The notes beneath the pieces are model-generated. The model saw only the letters and a list, made by a program, of their open reading frames with translations. It had not been told where the DNA came from and ran no database searches. Source: Bacilli bacterium (GTDB taxonomy: Bacteria > Bacillota_I > Bacilli_A > RFN20 > CAG-826). Taken from it: 41,877 nt of DNA. The position numbers and the translations under genes are program-made. The stretch's first letter is position 1. The number at the start of each line of letters is the position of its first letter. Positions 7,603 through 15,976 of this stretch are shown here, piece by piece. The DNA lies in NCBI GenBank assembly GCA_017447305.1, contig JAFSNY010000003.1, positions 1-41,877 on the forward strand. Direction: 5' to 3'.

Positions 7603-9484
7603 TATTTGAAGAAATCTTATATAGCATATAATTATTTAATTCATTAATGGTGAGATGATTCTCATCATTTTTGATAAAGATCCAAAGAAAGAAATAAGCG
7701 CTTGATACGAAGAGTATTGTCACAAGCTGAGTTAATAACGAATTTGTGAATGCGTAAGAAATAACTAAGGAAGAAATAACTCCTACGATTAATGTAATCG
7801 CGATAATTAGTAAATTATTCGCAAAGGTATATTTCATATCCTTTTTAAAGCATTCCTTAAATGATTTTTTATTTACTTTGCAATCAATTAACACTCCAAC
7901 AAAGATAAAGAAAACTAAGAAAGCAAGGATGGTTAAAACATAAATAATGTTAAGTCCTTTATAGCTCTCTTTTGCGAAAAGAAGGGAGAATGCACCTAAT
8001 AAAACCATTGATAAGACATTAAAGATGATTTTCATCACAGTGTTAAAACTTAGCAACGAAGGTCTTAAGTGACGATAAGGAATTGAGTCTTTTTTACCTT
8101 CGCTCATAAACATTCTTCTTTGAGAGATGACTGGAACAAAAAAGAAGATTGTAATCGTTATACCTTTCGTCGTGATATCAAAGAACATCGTCACTTCTGT
8201 TATACCGTGCATAACAACCGCGATGAAACAAAGGAGGAAGACGAAAGCGTATCTCACCATCTTTTTCTTAAAGATATAGATGATTGAGACGATGAAATCA
8301 ATTAATAACCCAATATAGATTGTTAGGCCTACCACTCCAAATCTTACTAAGATTTCAAAGAAAGCGGAATGACAGTTCATTACATAATAATCAGGAGCTT
8401 CTAAATTCCATCCAATATTAGCCTTTATATCCGCGGAAACAAGACGGGTCGCAAGATTATAGCCGTTTCCAAATAACGCACTGCCTGGGGATGATAAAAA
8501 CACTCTTGTCGCACATTGCCAAATTGGGATACGGGTTTCAAAAGACATAAATCCACCTTGTCCTTCAAAAATATATCTCTTTAAGCAGAAATTAACTGGG
8601 GTTTCAACAAAAACCACCTTTAAGTCATAAAGGATAATCGTGACAATCGTGACAATTAAAGTTAATAGCAAGGCATAGATAATTCTCACCGATGTTAATG
8701 TTGGAGATCTTTTGAAACTATATATCGCATCAAACACATAGTAGCAAATAAAAACGAAGACACTGACGAACACTGTGGTCGCACAAGCAGAGAATATACC
8801 GGCGACAATAAAGAACACCATCAACATAGTGTTATAGAAGCGATGTTTCTTAATTTGCATGACCATGACAGTAAGTAACGCAAACATCATTGTCGTGCCA
8901 TATAAGTTTGGATTAGTGTAATAAGCCTTAATACCGTGAATATATGCTTCACCACCCTCGGAGAAGAATAATCCGTATTCTTTATAATCGAGAATAATTG
9001 AGGTGATAAAGGTGATAATTGCAAAGATTGTGTGACCCCAATACATCCAATTCTGCACTCTTAAAGCGTATGGTTTTTTCTTAAATGGTCCTAAGAAGAT
9101 ATAAGCAGTCACCATCATGAAGAATAACTGGGCGATGAAAATAATCTTATCTTTCAAGGAGAAATCAACGCTAATAGTAGCGATTTTTCCCACTATTTCC
9201 TGATGGGATGGTTGGAGCATGATAATCAATGAATTAACAATGAAAATAACGCCCAGGATTGCTAAAAGGATGACATCTAGTTTATTCTTATTTTTCTTAA
9301 GTTCCAAAACAACATACATAACAGCAAAGGCTAAAGTCATTATGGAGATTAATAAAAACATCCTTAATTGATATCCATGACGTGGATCAGGAGAAAGCAA
9401 AGCAACATTCTCACCGATAAATCCAGTAAAGATAATAGTGACCCAAAGAAGGACAATGGTAATAGGGTATCTTCTTTCTCTCAT
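7595..9484 (-). CDS. O-antigen ligase/polymerase (Wzy)-like membrane protein
   Basis: A 629-residue polytopic membrane protein with roughly a dozen hydrophobic segments. The central extracytoplasmic loop and the following NCHSAFFEILVRFGVVG segment resemble the Wzy_C signature (H-N/S-x-x-L-x-x-x-x-x-x-G-x-x-G) of O-antigen ligases, WzyE-type polymerases and pilin O-oligosaccharyltransferases. These enzymes join lipid-linked glycans to each other, to lipid or to protein. The start at 9484 has AAGGG just upstream and its own promoter (9494-9521). It lies directly downstream of the surface-protein operon but is separated from it by a terminator. A role in decorating those proteins is possible and untested. 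The exact acceptor cannot be read from the sequence. Confidence 0.75.
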   Translation of the reverse strand: MRERRYPITIVLLWVTIIFTGFIGENVALLSPDPRHGYQLRMFLLISIMTLAFAVMYVVLELKKNKNKLDVILLAILGVIFIVNSLIIMLQPSHQEIVGKIATISVDFSLKDKIIFIAQLFFMMVTAYIFLGPFKKKPYALRVQNWMYWGHTIFAIITFITSIILDYKEYGLFFSEGGEAYIHGIKAYYTNPNLYGTTMMFALLTVMVMQIKKHRFYNTMLMVFFIVAGIFSACATTVFVSVFVFICYYVFDAIYSFKRSPTLTSVRIIYALLLTLIVTIVTIILYDLKVVFVETPVNFCLKRYIFEGQGGFMSFETRIPIWQCATRVFLSSPGSALFGNGYNLATRLVSADIKANIGWNLEAPDYYVMNCHSAFFEILVRFGVVGLTIYIGLLIDFIVSIIYIFKKKMVRYAFVFLLCFIAVVMHGITEVTMFFDITTKGITITIFFFVPVISQRRMFMSEGKKDSIPYRHLRPSLLSFNTVMKIIFNVLSMVLLGAFSLLFAKESYKGLNIIYVLTILAFLVFFIFVGVLIDCKVNKKSFKECFKKDMKYTFANNLLIIAITLIVGVISSLVISYAFTNSLLTQLVTILFVSSAYFFLWIFIKNDENHLTINELNNYMLYKISSNII

Positions 9485-9493
9485 ACGCCCTTA

Positions 9494-9521
9494 ATTTTAA
9501 ATTAATTAGGCATAAAGTCAA
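9494..9521 (-). promoter_or_regulatory. Promoter of the Wzy-like gene
   Basis: On the minus strand TTGACT (9516-9521), a 16-bp spacer and TAAAAT (9494-9499). The AAGGG ribosome site follows at once, so the 5' leader is only about 5-10 nt long. Confidence 0.6.
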
Positions 9522-9562
9522 TTAAAGGCCATATATAGGAAATGTTTTTAGTATTAAATAAC

Positions 9563-9594
9563 AAAAAAGTGGATATGTTTTTCTATCCACTTTT
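9563..9594 (-). terminator. Rho-independent terminator of the riboswitch operon
   Basis: Arms AAAAGTGGATA and TATCCACTTTT (9584-9594 and 9565-9575, read on the minus strand), an 8-nt loop and a run of T. It lies 18 bp after the stop of the last operon gene (9612). Confidence 0.85.
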
Positions 9595-9611
9595 ATTCAT
9601 AATTCTAGTTA

Positions 9612-12600
9612 TTATTTGGTGTTGTTGTTATCTCTTAAGACATCGATGAAGGTGCTGCGATCAAGTGGTTTATAGAAATGGAATCCTTGTAAGCCACAGT
9701 TCTTATCCAAGTCTCTTAAGATGATGTATTGGTTAGAGTTTTCAACACCGACGAACGTGACCTTCATTTCGCTCTTCTTAGCGACCTCTAAGATGGAGGT
9801 AATTTCATTAAGGTGCTGTTTGTTAACTTCGACGTCACCAACGTATTTACGAGGAATTTTAATCTCTTCAAATCCAAGATTCTTTAAAACTTCTATGGAT
9901 AATGAACTACCAGTGTATTGGTCACAGATCAAGGCGACGTGGTTAGAGATTAATCTTCTGGAAATCGCTTCAAATCTATCTCTATTGTTCATTACTTCGG
10001 TCTCAGTAATTTCAAATCCTAAGAATCCACGTGGGAAGTGATAGTCAGTGAGAAGTTCATAAATGTTATCAAAGAAGTTTGGATCTGAAAAGTAAGAGAA
10101 GTCAGTGTTAATCGTTAATCTGGTAAATCCGAAGATTTTAAAGATGGTTAAACCATATTGTTGATAGAGTTCACCAATATATTTAATCAAAGCGTTAGAA
10201 ATAAGGGAGATCTTGCCGTTTTTCGCTGCAACCCTAACTAATTCTTCAGTATTGAAGACTTGAGCGCGATATTCGTCGCTTAAACGGATAAATAATTCAG
10301 CACCATAGATTGCGCCATTAGAGGCTCTAACAATTGGCTGGAGAACGACTTGGAAGGTATTCGCACCAAATTGTTCATCGATAACAGCGAGCATGAATTC
10401 GTTACGAGATGCACTTCTGGAGTAATCTCCATCTGGGAAGAAGATGAAGTTTTTATTAATTTCGTAAGTGCGGTTAATGTAATAACGATAAACGTATTTA
10501 AGGAAGTCTTCAGCTTCTGGGTATGCTTGTGGGTAGTTAAATGGGAGATATGTGACATCAAAGCTGCAATGATATTCATCGAATGAATATGTTTTCTTTG
10601 ATAATTCATAAATCTGCTCACATAAGTTAACGACGTCGATTTGGCCACATTCATTAAGTAAAATCGCGATGCTTTGTTGGTCGTGATAGAAGATGTTCGC
10701 GCTGTATTTAGTGATCATCTTAATTTCATGAATGAATTGTCTAAGGATATATAAATATCCTTCTGAACCGACATCTTTTGTTAATTGATCTAAGTTATCG
10801 ATACGTAAGAGGAGTAAATATCCACGACCATGGATAGAGTATGCGGATCTTAACGCGATAGCGAGAGACGGATATGAGTTTATTAATAAATCCATATCGA
10901 AACGATCGGATGATGTAGATGTAGAAGCAATCTTATGGACGACCATTCTCTTGAGTTTAACTAAACGTTCATTAAGCGATAATGAAACTTCATAACGATT
11001 CTTTTCTAAATCGATGATCATCTTTCTTGAGGTCTTAAGTGGACACTGTGGACATGGTGAATCAAGTCCATATAAAGCTTTATAACATGATTCTCCAACT
11101 TTGACTTTAGGGAATAAGACTGGGAAGTGTTCAGAATAAGAAACAATCTTATATGTTGAAGGATCAATACGATATAAAGCGTAATCGGAAAGCATTAACA
11201 AGGCGTTCACTTCACGATAAGCATCGTTATAGTTATCTTCATTTTGACTCATTAATAAATAATCACTAATGCGGTAAGCAAAGATGAATAATGATTCACG
11301 GATATAGGAATCTAAAACCATCTCTTTATCACGGTTAAAGAAGAAGACAACCGCTCTTGGAACGCCTCTATCAATCAAAACATAATAGAATCCACTACTA
11401 ATTCCATAACGATCAAGCATTCTAATTAAATTGATGGTTGCATGTGAACGATTAGAGAAATAGAAGGAATAATCTGGATCTTTATTCTCATCACAAATCT
11501 TTAAGAAATCAGGATCGACATTCCCGTGTAAATTAAAGACATGGTTATCATTTGTGAAAGTATGGACGATAACGCTTGCTTTAGATGTATTGGAATCAAA
11601 ATAGATAATGCCTACTTCATCAATACTTAAATATGTTGCCGCTGTGGCCATATTTCTTTCGATAATCTTTAAAGAATTTTCTCTTTCTTTTGAAGAAACA
11701 CGGAGTTCTGATAAGGAGTTCAAAATCTTCGTCATGTAATTAAGATTGATGTTATTTTGTGTTAATTCACCACGAGAAACAGAAGTGATACGGTCTGGTA
11801 AATAGAAGTTGATTGGTAAACCTTGACGCTTCGCATATCTTAAATCAGAGAAGATTTCAGAAATGTTAGAGTGAGGATAACAGACTAATGAGAATCTTGC
11901 TGGAATTGTCTTTAATCCATCATATGCTTTCTTAGAAACAGAGATGCTCTTCATCATGCTCTCGCAAATCTCTCTAATTCTCGCAAAAGAGTTCATATGA
12001 GGGATGAAAACGTAATAACCACTATTATCATCATTTGAGGAAATTAAGAAGTATGGGAAGGCCTTAAAGGCATCTTTAATAAAACTAACTAAACGGATAT
12101 TCTCTTCGTTGGTTAAGGAGTCATTATCAAAATCATACGAGATTTCCATGACGACATTGCGGTAGTTTTGTGAGCAATAAATTAATAATGGAAGGTTTTT
12201 AACAAATGATTCAAGGGTAACGATATGTTCATCGTCGTAGACATGCTCTAATGGAATGTCGGCTTTGGATAAATCATAAGAAATCATCAAAGCGTTTTTA
12301 AGAGAGGTATTTGTCACTTCAATATCTTCATTTAAGACATCAAATTCTTTGACACCTAATCCTTCAGGATATCTAGCTTCGGTAATCTTTCCGTTTCTAA
12401 TATCCCCTAATGCTTCTCTAGTTACGGAATAAAGACCATCGACAAAGATGGATTTTAACGCTTTAATCGAAAAGATAGTAGCTAAGGCATATAAACCACT
12501 TAAAACGACGACCAAAGCGATAAGAACAATTAATAAAGCAATATGTCCTTGGCTGATATATAAAGCGGAAAGAATAATCGTTCCAACAATCATGAAAACA

Positions 12601-12671
12601 AGGATAGCGGCTGGTCCAACAAAGATTAAATTAAGCGAACGTAATATTGTTAATGGTTTTTTCTCTTTCAT
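9612..12671 (-). CDS. Large membrane EAL-domain protein with degenerate catalytic site (probable c-di-GMP sensor)
   Basis: Start at 12671 rather than 12725: AGGAG (12680-12684) sits 8 nt upstream and the longer form would overlap the previous gene (1019 residues). Two membrane segments (about 12-70); a degenerate GGDEF-like region (about 160-295); a GAF-like region (about 330-475); a PAS-like segment with a CPQCP motif (540-544); a second GGDEF-like region without GGDEF (about 600-740); and a C-terminal EAL domain (about 775-1005). Compared with active EAL phosphodiesterases it keeps the first Glu (E792 in AELFIR), Asn (N855), EITE (E887), Lys (K938) and Gln (Q995). The DDFG motif reads DQYTG (second Asp is Q918), and the Glu of the AEGVE motif is Val (V974). 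It should bind rather than hydrolyse c-di-GMP. Last gene of the operon. Confidence 0.88.
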   Translation of the reverse strand: MKEKKPLTILRSLNLIFVGPAAILVFMIVGTIILSALYISQGHIALLIVLIALVVVLSGLYALATIFSIKALKSIFVDGLYSVTREALGDIRNGKITEARYPEGLGVKEFDVLNEDIEVTNTSLKNALMISYDLSKADIPLEHVYDDEHIVTLESFVKNLPLLIYCSQNYRNVVMEISYDFDNDSLTNEENIRLVSFIKDAFKAFPYFLISSNDDNSGYYVFIPHMNSFARIREICESMMKSISVSKKAYDGLKTIPARFSLVCYPHSNISEIFSDLRYAKRQGLPINFYLPDRITSVSRGELTQNNINLNYMTKILNSLSELRVSSKERENSLKIIERNMATAATYLSIDEVGIIYFDSNTSKASVIVHTFTNDNHVFNLHGNVDPDFLKICDENKDPDYSFYFSNRSHATINLIRMLDRYGISSGFYYVLIDRGVPRAVVFFFNRDKEMVLDSYIRESLFIFAYRISDYLLMSQNEDNYNDAYREVNALLMLSDYALYRIDPSTYKIVSYSEHFPVLFPKVKVGESCYKALYGLDSPCPQCPLKTSRKMIIDLEKNRYEVSLSLNERLVKLKRMVVHKIASTSTSSDRFDMDLLINSYPSLAIALRSAYSIHGRGYLLLLRIDNLDQLTKDVGSEGYLYILRQFIHEIKMITKYSANIFYHDQQSIAILLNECGQIDVVNLCEQIYELSKKTYSFDEYHCSFDVTYLPFNYPQAYPEAEDFLKYVYRYYINRTYEINKNFIFFPDGDYSRSASRNEFMLAVIDEQFGANTFQVVLQPIVRASNGAIYGAELFIRLSDEYRAQVFNTEELVRVAAKNGKISLISNALIKYIGELYQQYGLTIFKIFGFTRLTINTDFSYFSDPNFFDNIYELLTDYHFPRGFLGFEITETEVMNNRDRFEAISRRLISNHVALICDQYTGSSLSIEVLKNLGFEEIKIPRKYVGDVEVNKQHLNEITSILEVAKKSEMKVTFVGVENSNQYIILRDLDKNCGLQGFHFYKPLDRSTFIDVLRDNNNTK

Positions 12672-12675
12672 ATCA

Positions 12676-13410
12676 TTAACTCCTAATAATTTCATTACGT
12701 CCAATTTCACCAATCGTGGTGACAATGGCTTTTCCGACGTCGGCGTATTTTTTCAAAACATTGATGTAATTATCAACATTAGTTTTTTCTCCGACTTTCT
12801 TTAAGACAACTTTAACCGCGATATATGGGACTTTAGCGATGTGACAAGCGATACAAACGCCGCCTGAAGTACAGTCAAAGACGACATTTGATTTATGCCC
12901 TAAGATAAACCCATCGGAATATGCATGTTCAATTTTTTCGACACTATCGTAGATGACGTTAGCGGAAATATATGTTGCAGTTTGGAAATTACTAAAGCTA
13001 CGTTTTTCAAGTGAGGTTAAGATGACATCACTAATATCTTCTTGAGTGTAGAAAGAACGAGGGAAGTGAGGAAGTTGTCCTAAACGAACATTAGCTTCTA
13101 ACACTTGATCAACGTCGCCGATAATCACTCTCTTACTAACCGCGATTTCTCCCGCTTTAAAGTCTGTATTATAAGTGACGCATTTACCCACGACAAAGAC
13201 TAAGATAACAAAGTATTTGCTAATGATGTAATTAGTCACTAAAGCGGACATATACGAGGTATAAATATCATAAGCAAGGATGACTTGCTGATTAAAGATT
13301 TTGCCAATTTCAATTTTATACATATCGAAAATGGTTTCTTCATGACGTTCGGTCATGACACTTTCGAAATATAAAATATCGTCGTGAGTGCTACCAAGGA
13401 TAAGTATCAT
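12676..13410 (-). CDS. MTA/SAH-nucleosidase (PNP_UDP)-fold protein, active site apparently degenerate
   Basis: A 244-residue protein whose beginning (MILILGSTHDD) and C-terminal part (GGVCIACHIAKVPYIAVKVV) resemble the nucleoside phosphorylase/Pfs fold, where the equivalent stretch reads like MEgaAiA..c...vPf..ir. Active MTA/SAH nucleosidases use a Glu in that motif and a later Asp in an SD-x-A motif. Here the region reads FDCTSGG and then VLKKVG, so both seem lost. It starts with TAATG overlap on the upstream EAL gene and ends 4 bp before the next EAL gene, so it is fixed inside a c-di-GMP cassette. It may bind a nucleotide or nucleoside without hydrolysing it. Family call moderate; function unknown. 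Confidence 0.7.
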   Translation of the reverse strand: MILILGSTHDDILYFESVMTERHEETIFDMYKIEIGKIFNQQVILAYDIYTSYMSALVTNYIISKYFVILVFVVGKCVTYNTDFKAGEIAVSKRVIIGDVDQVLEANVRLGQLPHFPRSFYTQEDISDVILTSLEKRSFSNFQTATYISANVIYDSVEKIEHAYSDGFILGHKSNVVFDCTSGGVCIACHIAKVPYIAVKVVLKKVGEKTNVDNYINVLKKYADVGKAIVTTIGEIGRNEIIRS

Positions 13411-14954
13411 TAATTAGATGCCTCCTTCTTCTCAAATGGGTTAGATAACAAGAATTTTTCATATTCTTTAATTGGCAAAGCCTTTGAATAATAGAATCCT
13501 TGAATCGTATTACATTTCATTTTCTTTAAAATCTCACATTGTTCTTTATTATCGACACCTTCAGCGATAACTTCCATGTCGTTAGCTTGACAAAGTTCGA
13601 TTAAGAATTTAACAATCGCTCTCGATTTCGCGTCAGTGACAATATCATCAATAAATGATTTATCAATCTTAACCGCATCGAATGGAATTTTACGTAAGTT
13701 ACCAATGTTAGAGAAACCAACACCAAAGTCATCCATTAATACACGGATTCCGCGGTCTCTTAACTTTTTAATAATGGAGACTGACATGAAGGTATTGGTT
13801 TGAGATGTCGCTTCGGTAATTTCAATTTCGATTAATGATGGGGAAATCTTATATTCTTCAAGAAGTTCCAAAATGGAATTTAAGAAGTTTGTGGAGAAGA
13901 ATTCATACAAAGAGAAGTTAACGGAAACAGGGATTAATCTTCTTCCACGTCTCTTCGCTTCATTTAAATCTTCGCACACTCTCTTAAAGACGAACGTATC
14001 GATTTCATGGATTAAACCAGCTTGTTCCGCAATCGGAATGAATTTTGCTGGGGAAAGTAAGCCGTATCTTTTTGAATCCCAACGAACTAAAGCTTCACTA
14101 GAAACGAATTTTCTTGTCGCTAAGTTAAACTTAGGTTGATAGAAAACGACGAACTCGTTATTAGATAAAGCATTGGAAATCTCTTCAACTTCACTTCTAG
14201 AAGAACGCTTTCTAAATGATTCGTGATAATAAGTTAATGATTCGAAGTTACGTTCACTGACGTTTCTTGCAATAGAAGCATTCTCAACAGTTTCAACAAC
14301 GGAAGCACCTTTTTCAAGAGGAGCGACACCAAAGAATGGACTAACGGAAACAGATGTTGTTCCGGTTTGTTCGGTTTTAAATAACTCATCGGAAATATTA
14401 TTAACGACATCGCGGATTTCACGGTCCTCATCCACCATTAAGTAGATTAAGAAGACACCGTGGTTAAAACAGAATGCGTTGGTTCTTCTTCCGATTTTCT
14501 TTTCTGGAGTTAATACTTTCTCAACGATTTCTGCGGTTTTTCCGTTGAACGCAGCGTAGTTTTCATCACGGTCGAGGTTTTGTGCAGCAATAAGTGTTGA
14601 GCAAGTAAAAGCAATAATATATTGTCCAGCCTTTGATTTAGCTCTTCTACTTTTCGACAAAGTAGTAACTTTCACATCAAAAGCGTGTAAATCATAGAAA
14701 GCAATAGCTTCACCTAAGTTATAGACGTTTTCATTAATAAGTTGTCTATTCGCTCTTTCTAAGGAGAGAAAACGAATTAACAAGGCAATAGCCATAATAG
14801 CGAATACAGGGGCGAAAACAATTAATAAAACTGTTAAAACAGGAATCTTTTGTGCGATTCCAGTCAAAGCGAAAACAAGCTCGAGAGCAAGAATAATCAC
14901 AAAGAGTGATCCTGAGATTATGGTAGCGAGTAAATTACGTTTACGATAATTCAT
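13410..14954 (-). CDS. Membrane-bound EAL c-di-GMP phosphodiesterase, catalytic residues intact
   Basis: This 514-residue protein has two N-terminal membrane segments (about 8-30 and 38-61), a degenerate GGDEF-like domain (about 90-245, no GGDEF motif) and an EAL domain (about 255-505). All key residues of active EAL enzymes are visible: E287 in SEALVRW, N346 in SVNFS, E378 in EITE, D408-D409 in DDFGVG, K429 in VKID, E465 in IAEGV and Q485 in IQGFYYS. It should hydrolyse c-di-GMP to pGpG. It lies 2 bp after the signal-peptidase gene inside the riboswitch operon. A c-di-GMP-activated operon that encodes its own c-di-GMP hydrolase would limit its own expression. Confidence 0.93.
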   Translation of the reverse strand: MNYRKRNLLATIISGSLFVIILALELVFALTGIAQKIPVLTVLLIVFAPVFAIMAIALLIRFLSLERANRQLINENVYNLGEAIAFYDLHAFDVKVTTLSKSRRAKSKAGQYIIAFTCSTLIAAQNLDRDENYAAFNGKTAEIVEKVLTPEKKIGRRTNAFCFNHGVFLIYLMVDEDREIRDVVNNISDELFKTEQTGTTSVSVSPFFGVAPLEKGASVVETVENASIARNVSERNFESLTYYHESFRKRSSRSEVEEISNALSNNEFVVFYQPKFNLATRKFVSSEALVRWDSKRYGLLSPAKFIPIAEQAGLIHEIDTFVFKRVCEDLNEAKRRGRRLIPVSVNFSLYEFFSTNFLNSILELLEEYKISPSLIEIEITEATSQTNTFMSVSIIKKLRDRGIRVLMDDFGVGFSNIGNLRKIPFDAVKIDKSFIDDIVTDAKSRAIVKFLIELCQANDMEVIAEGVDNKEQCEILKKMKCNTIQGFYYSKALPIKEYEKFLLSNPFEKKEASN

Positions 14955-14956
14955 TG

Positions 14957-15976
14957 TTATTTTCCCTTCTTATTCATAATCTCATCTAACATTTCTCTTT
15001 TCAACCTTTCTTTATCTTCTTTACTTAAAGAATCTAAAGAATCAACGCCTTTCTTTTCACTTGGTTTTCCATCTCCTGCACCTGCAGTTTCTGGTTCTTC
15101 GTCGTCTTTCATGGTTTTAAAGATATCCAAAACACTAGTGACAACAAGATATCCAGCCGGGACTAAAAGGAAGACTAATAAACCCCATGGGGAAGAAAGA
15201 AATCCGAAGAATCCGCCGAGGAATGCACTGTTAAGAATAACAACACCTAGGATGTAATTTTCATTAAATGCTTGGTATTGGCCAACCACGGATTGGTTAC
15301 CTTGTTCATTAATACCAGCAACTACAAATACATAACGTCCTTTGCCTTCTTCTTTGGTTAAATCAACATGGACTTCTCTAAGTCTATGGGTCATAACTTT
15401 TGTAGTTGGACGATCGACGTTAGTTTGATCATAATATTTTGAATTATGTGGGGCAAAACGACTTTGATAAACATCCATGAAAGAAAGATCAACATAGCCA
15501 TGTTCTTTCGCTGTTAAGTCATCATTTGTCCATAAAGCTTCATAAACAATGATATTACCTTCTTGAGCAACAACATGACTAACGTTTGGTTTGTTAAACA
15601 TTTCAAGAACCTTTGTTCCACTGACTTTATGGGTAATAATCGCAGTCTTAACTTTGTAAGTTGGCTCCATAGAATTAGTTTGGACAACGAAACTACCATA
15701 ACCATATGGAAGGTTTTGGTTGAAGTTTTGTTTCTTATTAATCATTGCATTGATTTGTCCAATGCCTGCGAAGATGAATAAACCAGCAAAAACAATAGTG
15801 AGGACCCATTCAATAATGATTCTGGCCTTACTTTTTGGTTTTTTTTCTCTCTTCTTCTTGCCGTTATTTTCTTCAGTGACTACTTCAGAAGCTTTGACTT
15901 CTTCTTTCACTTCTTCATTAACTGCTACTTCAGAATTAGATGTTTCTTCGACGATGTTTTTTTCTTCTTCCATCAT
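14957..15976 (-). CDS. SipW/Sec11-type signal peptidase I
   Basis: A 339-residue signal peptidase of the Ser-His (archaeal/ER/SipW) class. An acidic then Lys-rich cytoplasmic N-tail (1-50) is followed by a membrane segment (about 52-76). Box B with nucleophile S102 reads TNSMEPTYKV. Box D reads VMTHRLREV with H197 in place of the Lys of typical bacterial LepB. A box-E-like GINEQGN (about 221-227), a second hydrophobic segment (about 247-282) and a charged tail follow. In Bacillus, SipW cleaves TasA/TapA-type proteins with a T-x-A-x-F/W signal motif; three proteins of this operon and a fourth nearby carry AWF/AWY. The start overlaps the previous stop (ATGA-type). The tail LSKEDKERLKREMLDEI resembles the tail of the small membrane protein at 24791-25144. 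Confidence 0.88.
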   Translation of the reverse strand: MMEEEKNIVEETSNSEVAVNEEVKEEVKASEVVTEENNGKKKREKKPKSKARIIIEWVLTIVFAGLFIFAGIGQINAMINKKQNFNQNLPYGYGSFVVQTNSMEPTYKVKTAIITHKVSGTKVLEMFNKPNVSHVVAQEGNIIVYEALWTNDDLTAKEHGYVDLSFMDVYQSRFAPHNSKYYDQTNVDRPTTKVMTHRLREVHVDLTKEEGKGRYVFVVAGINEQGNQSVVGQYQAFNENYILGVVILNSAFLGGFFGFLSSPWGLLVFLLVPAGYLVVTSVLDIFKTMKDDEEPETAGAGDGKPSEKKGVDSLDSLSKEDKERLKREMLDEIMNKKGK

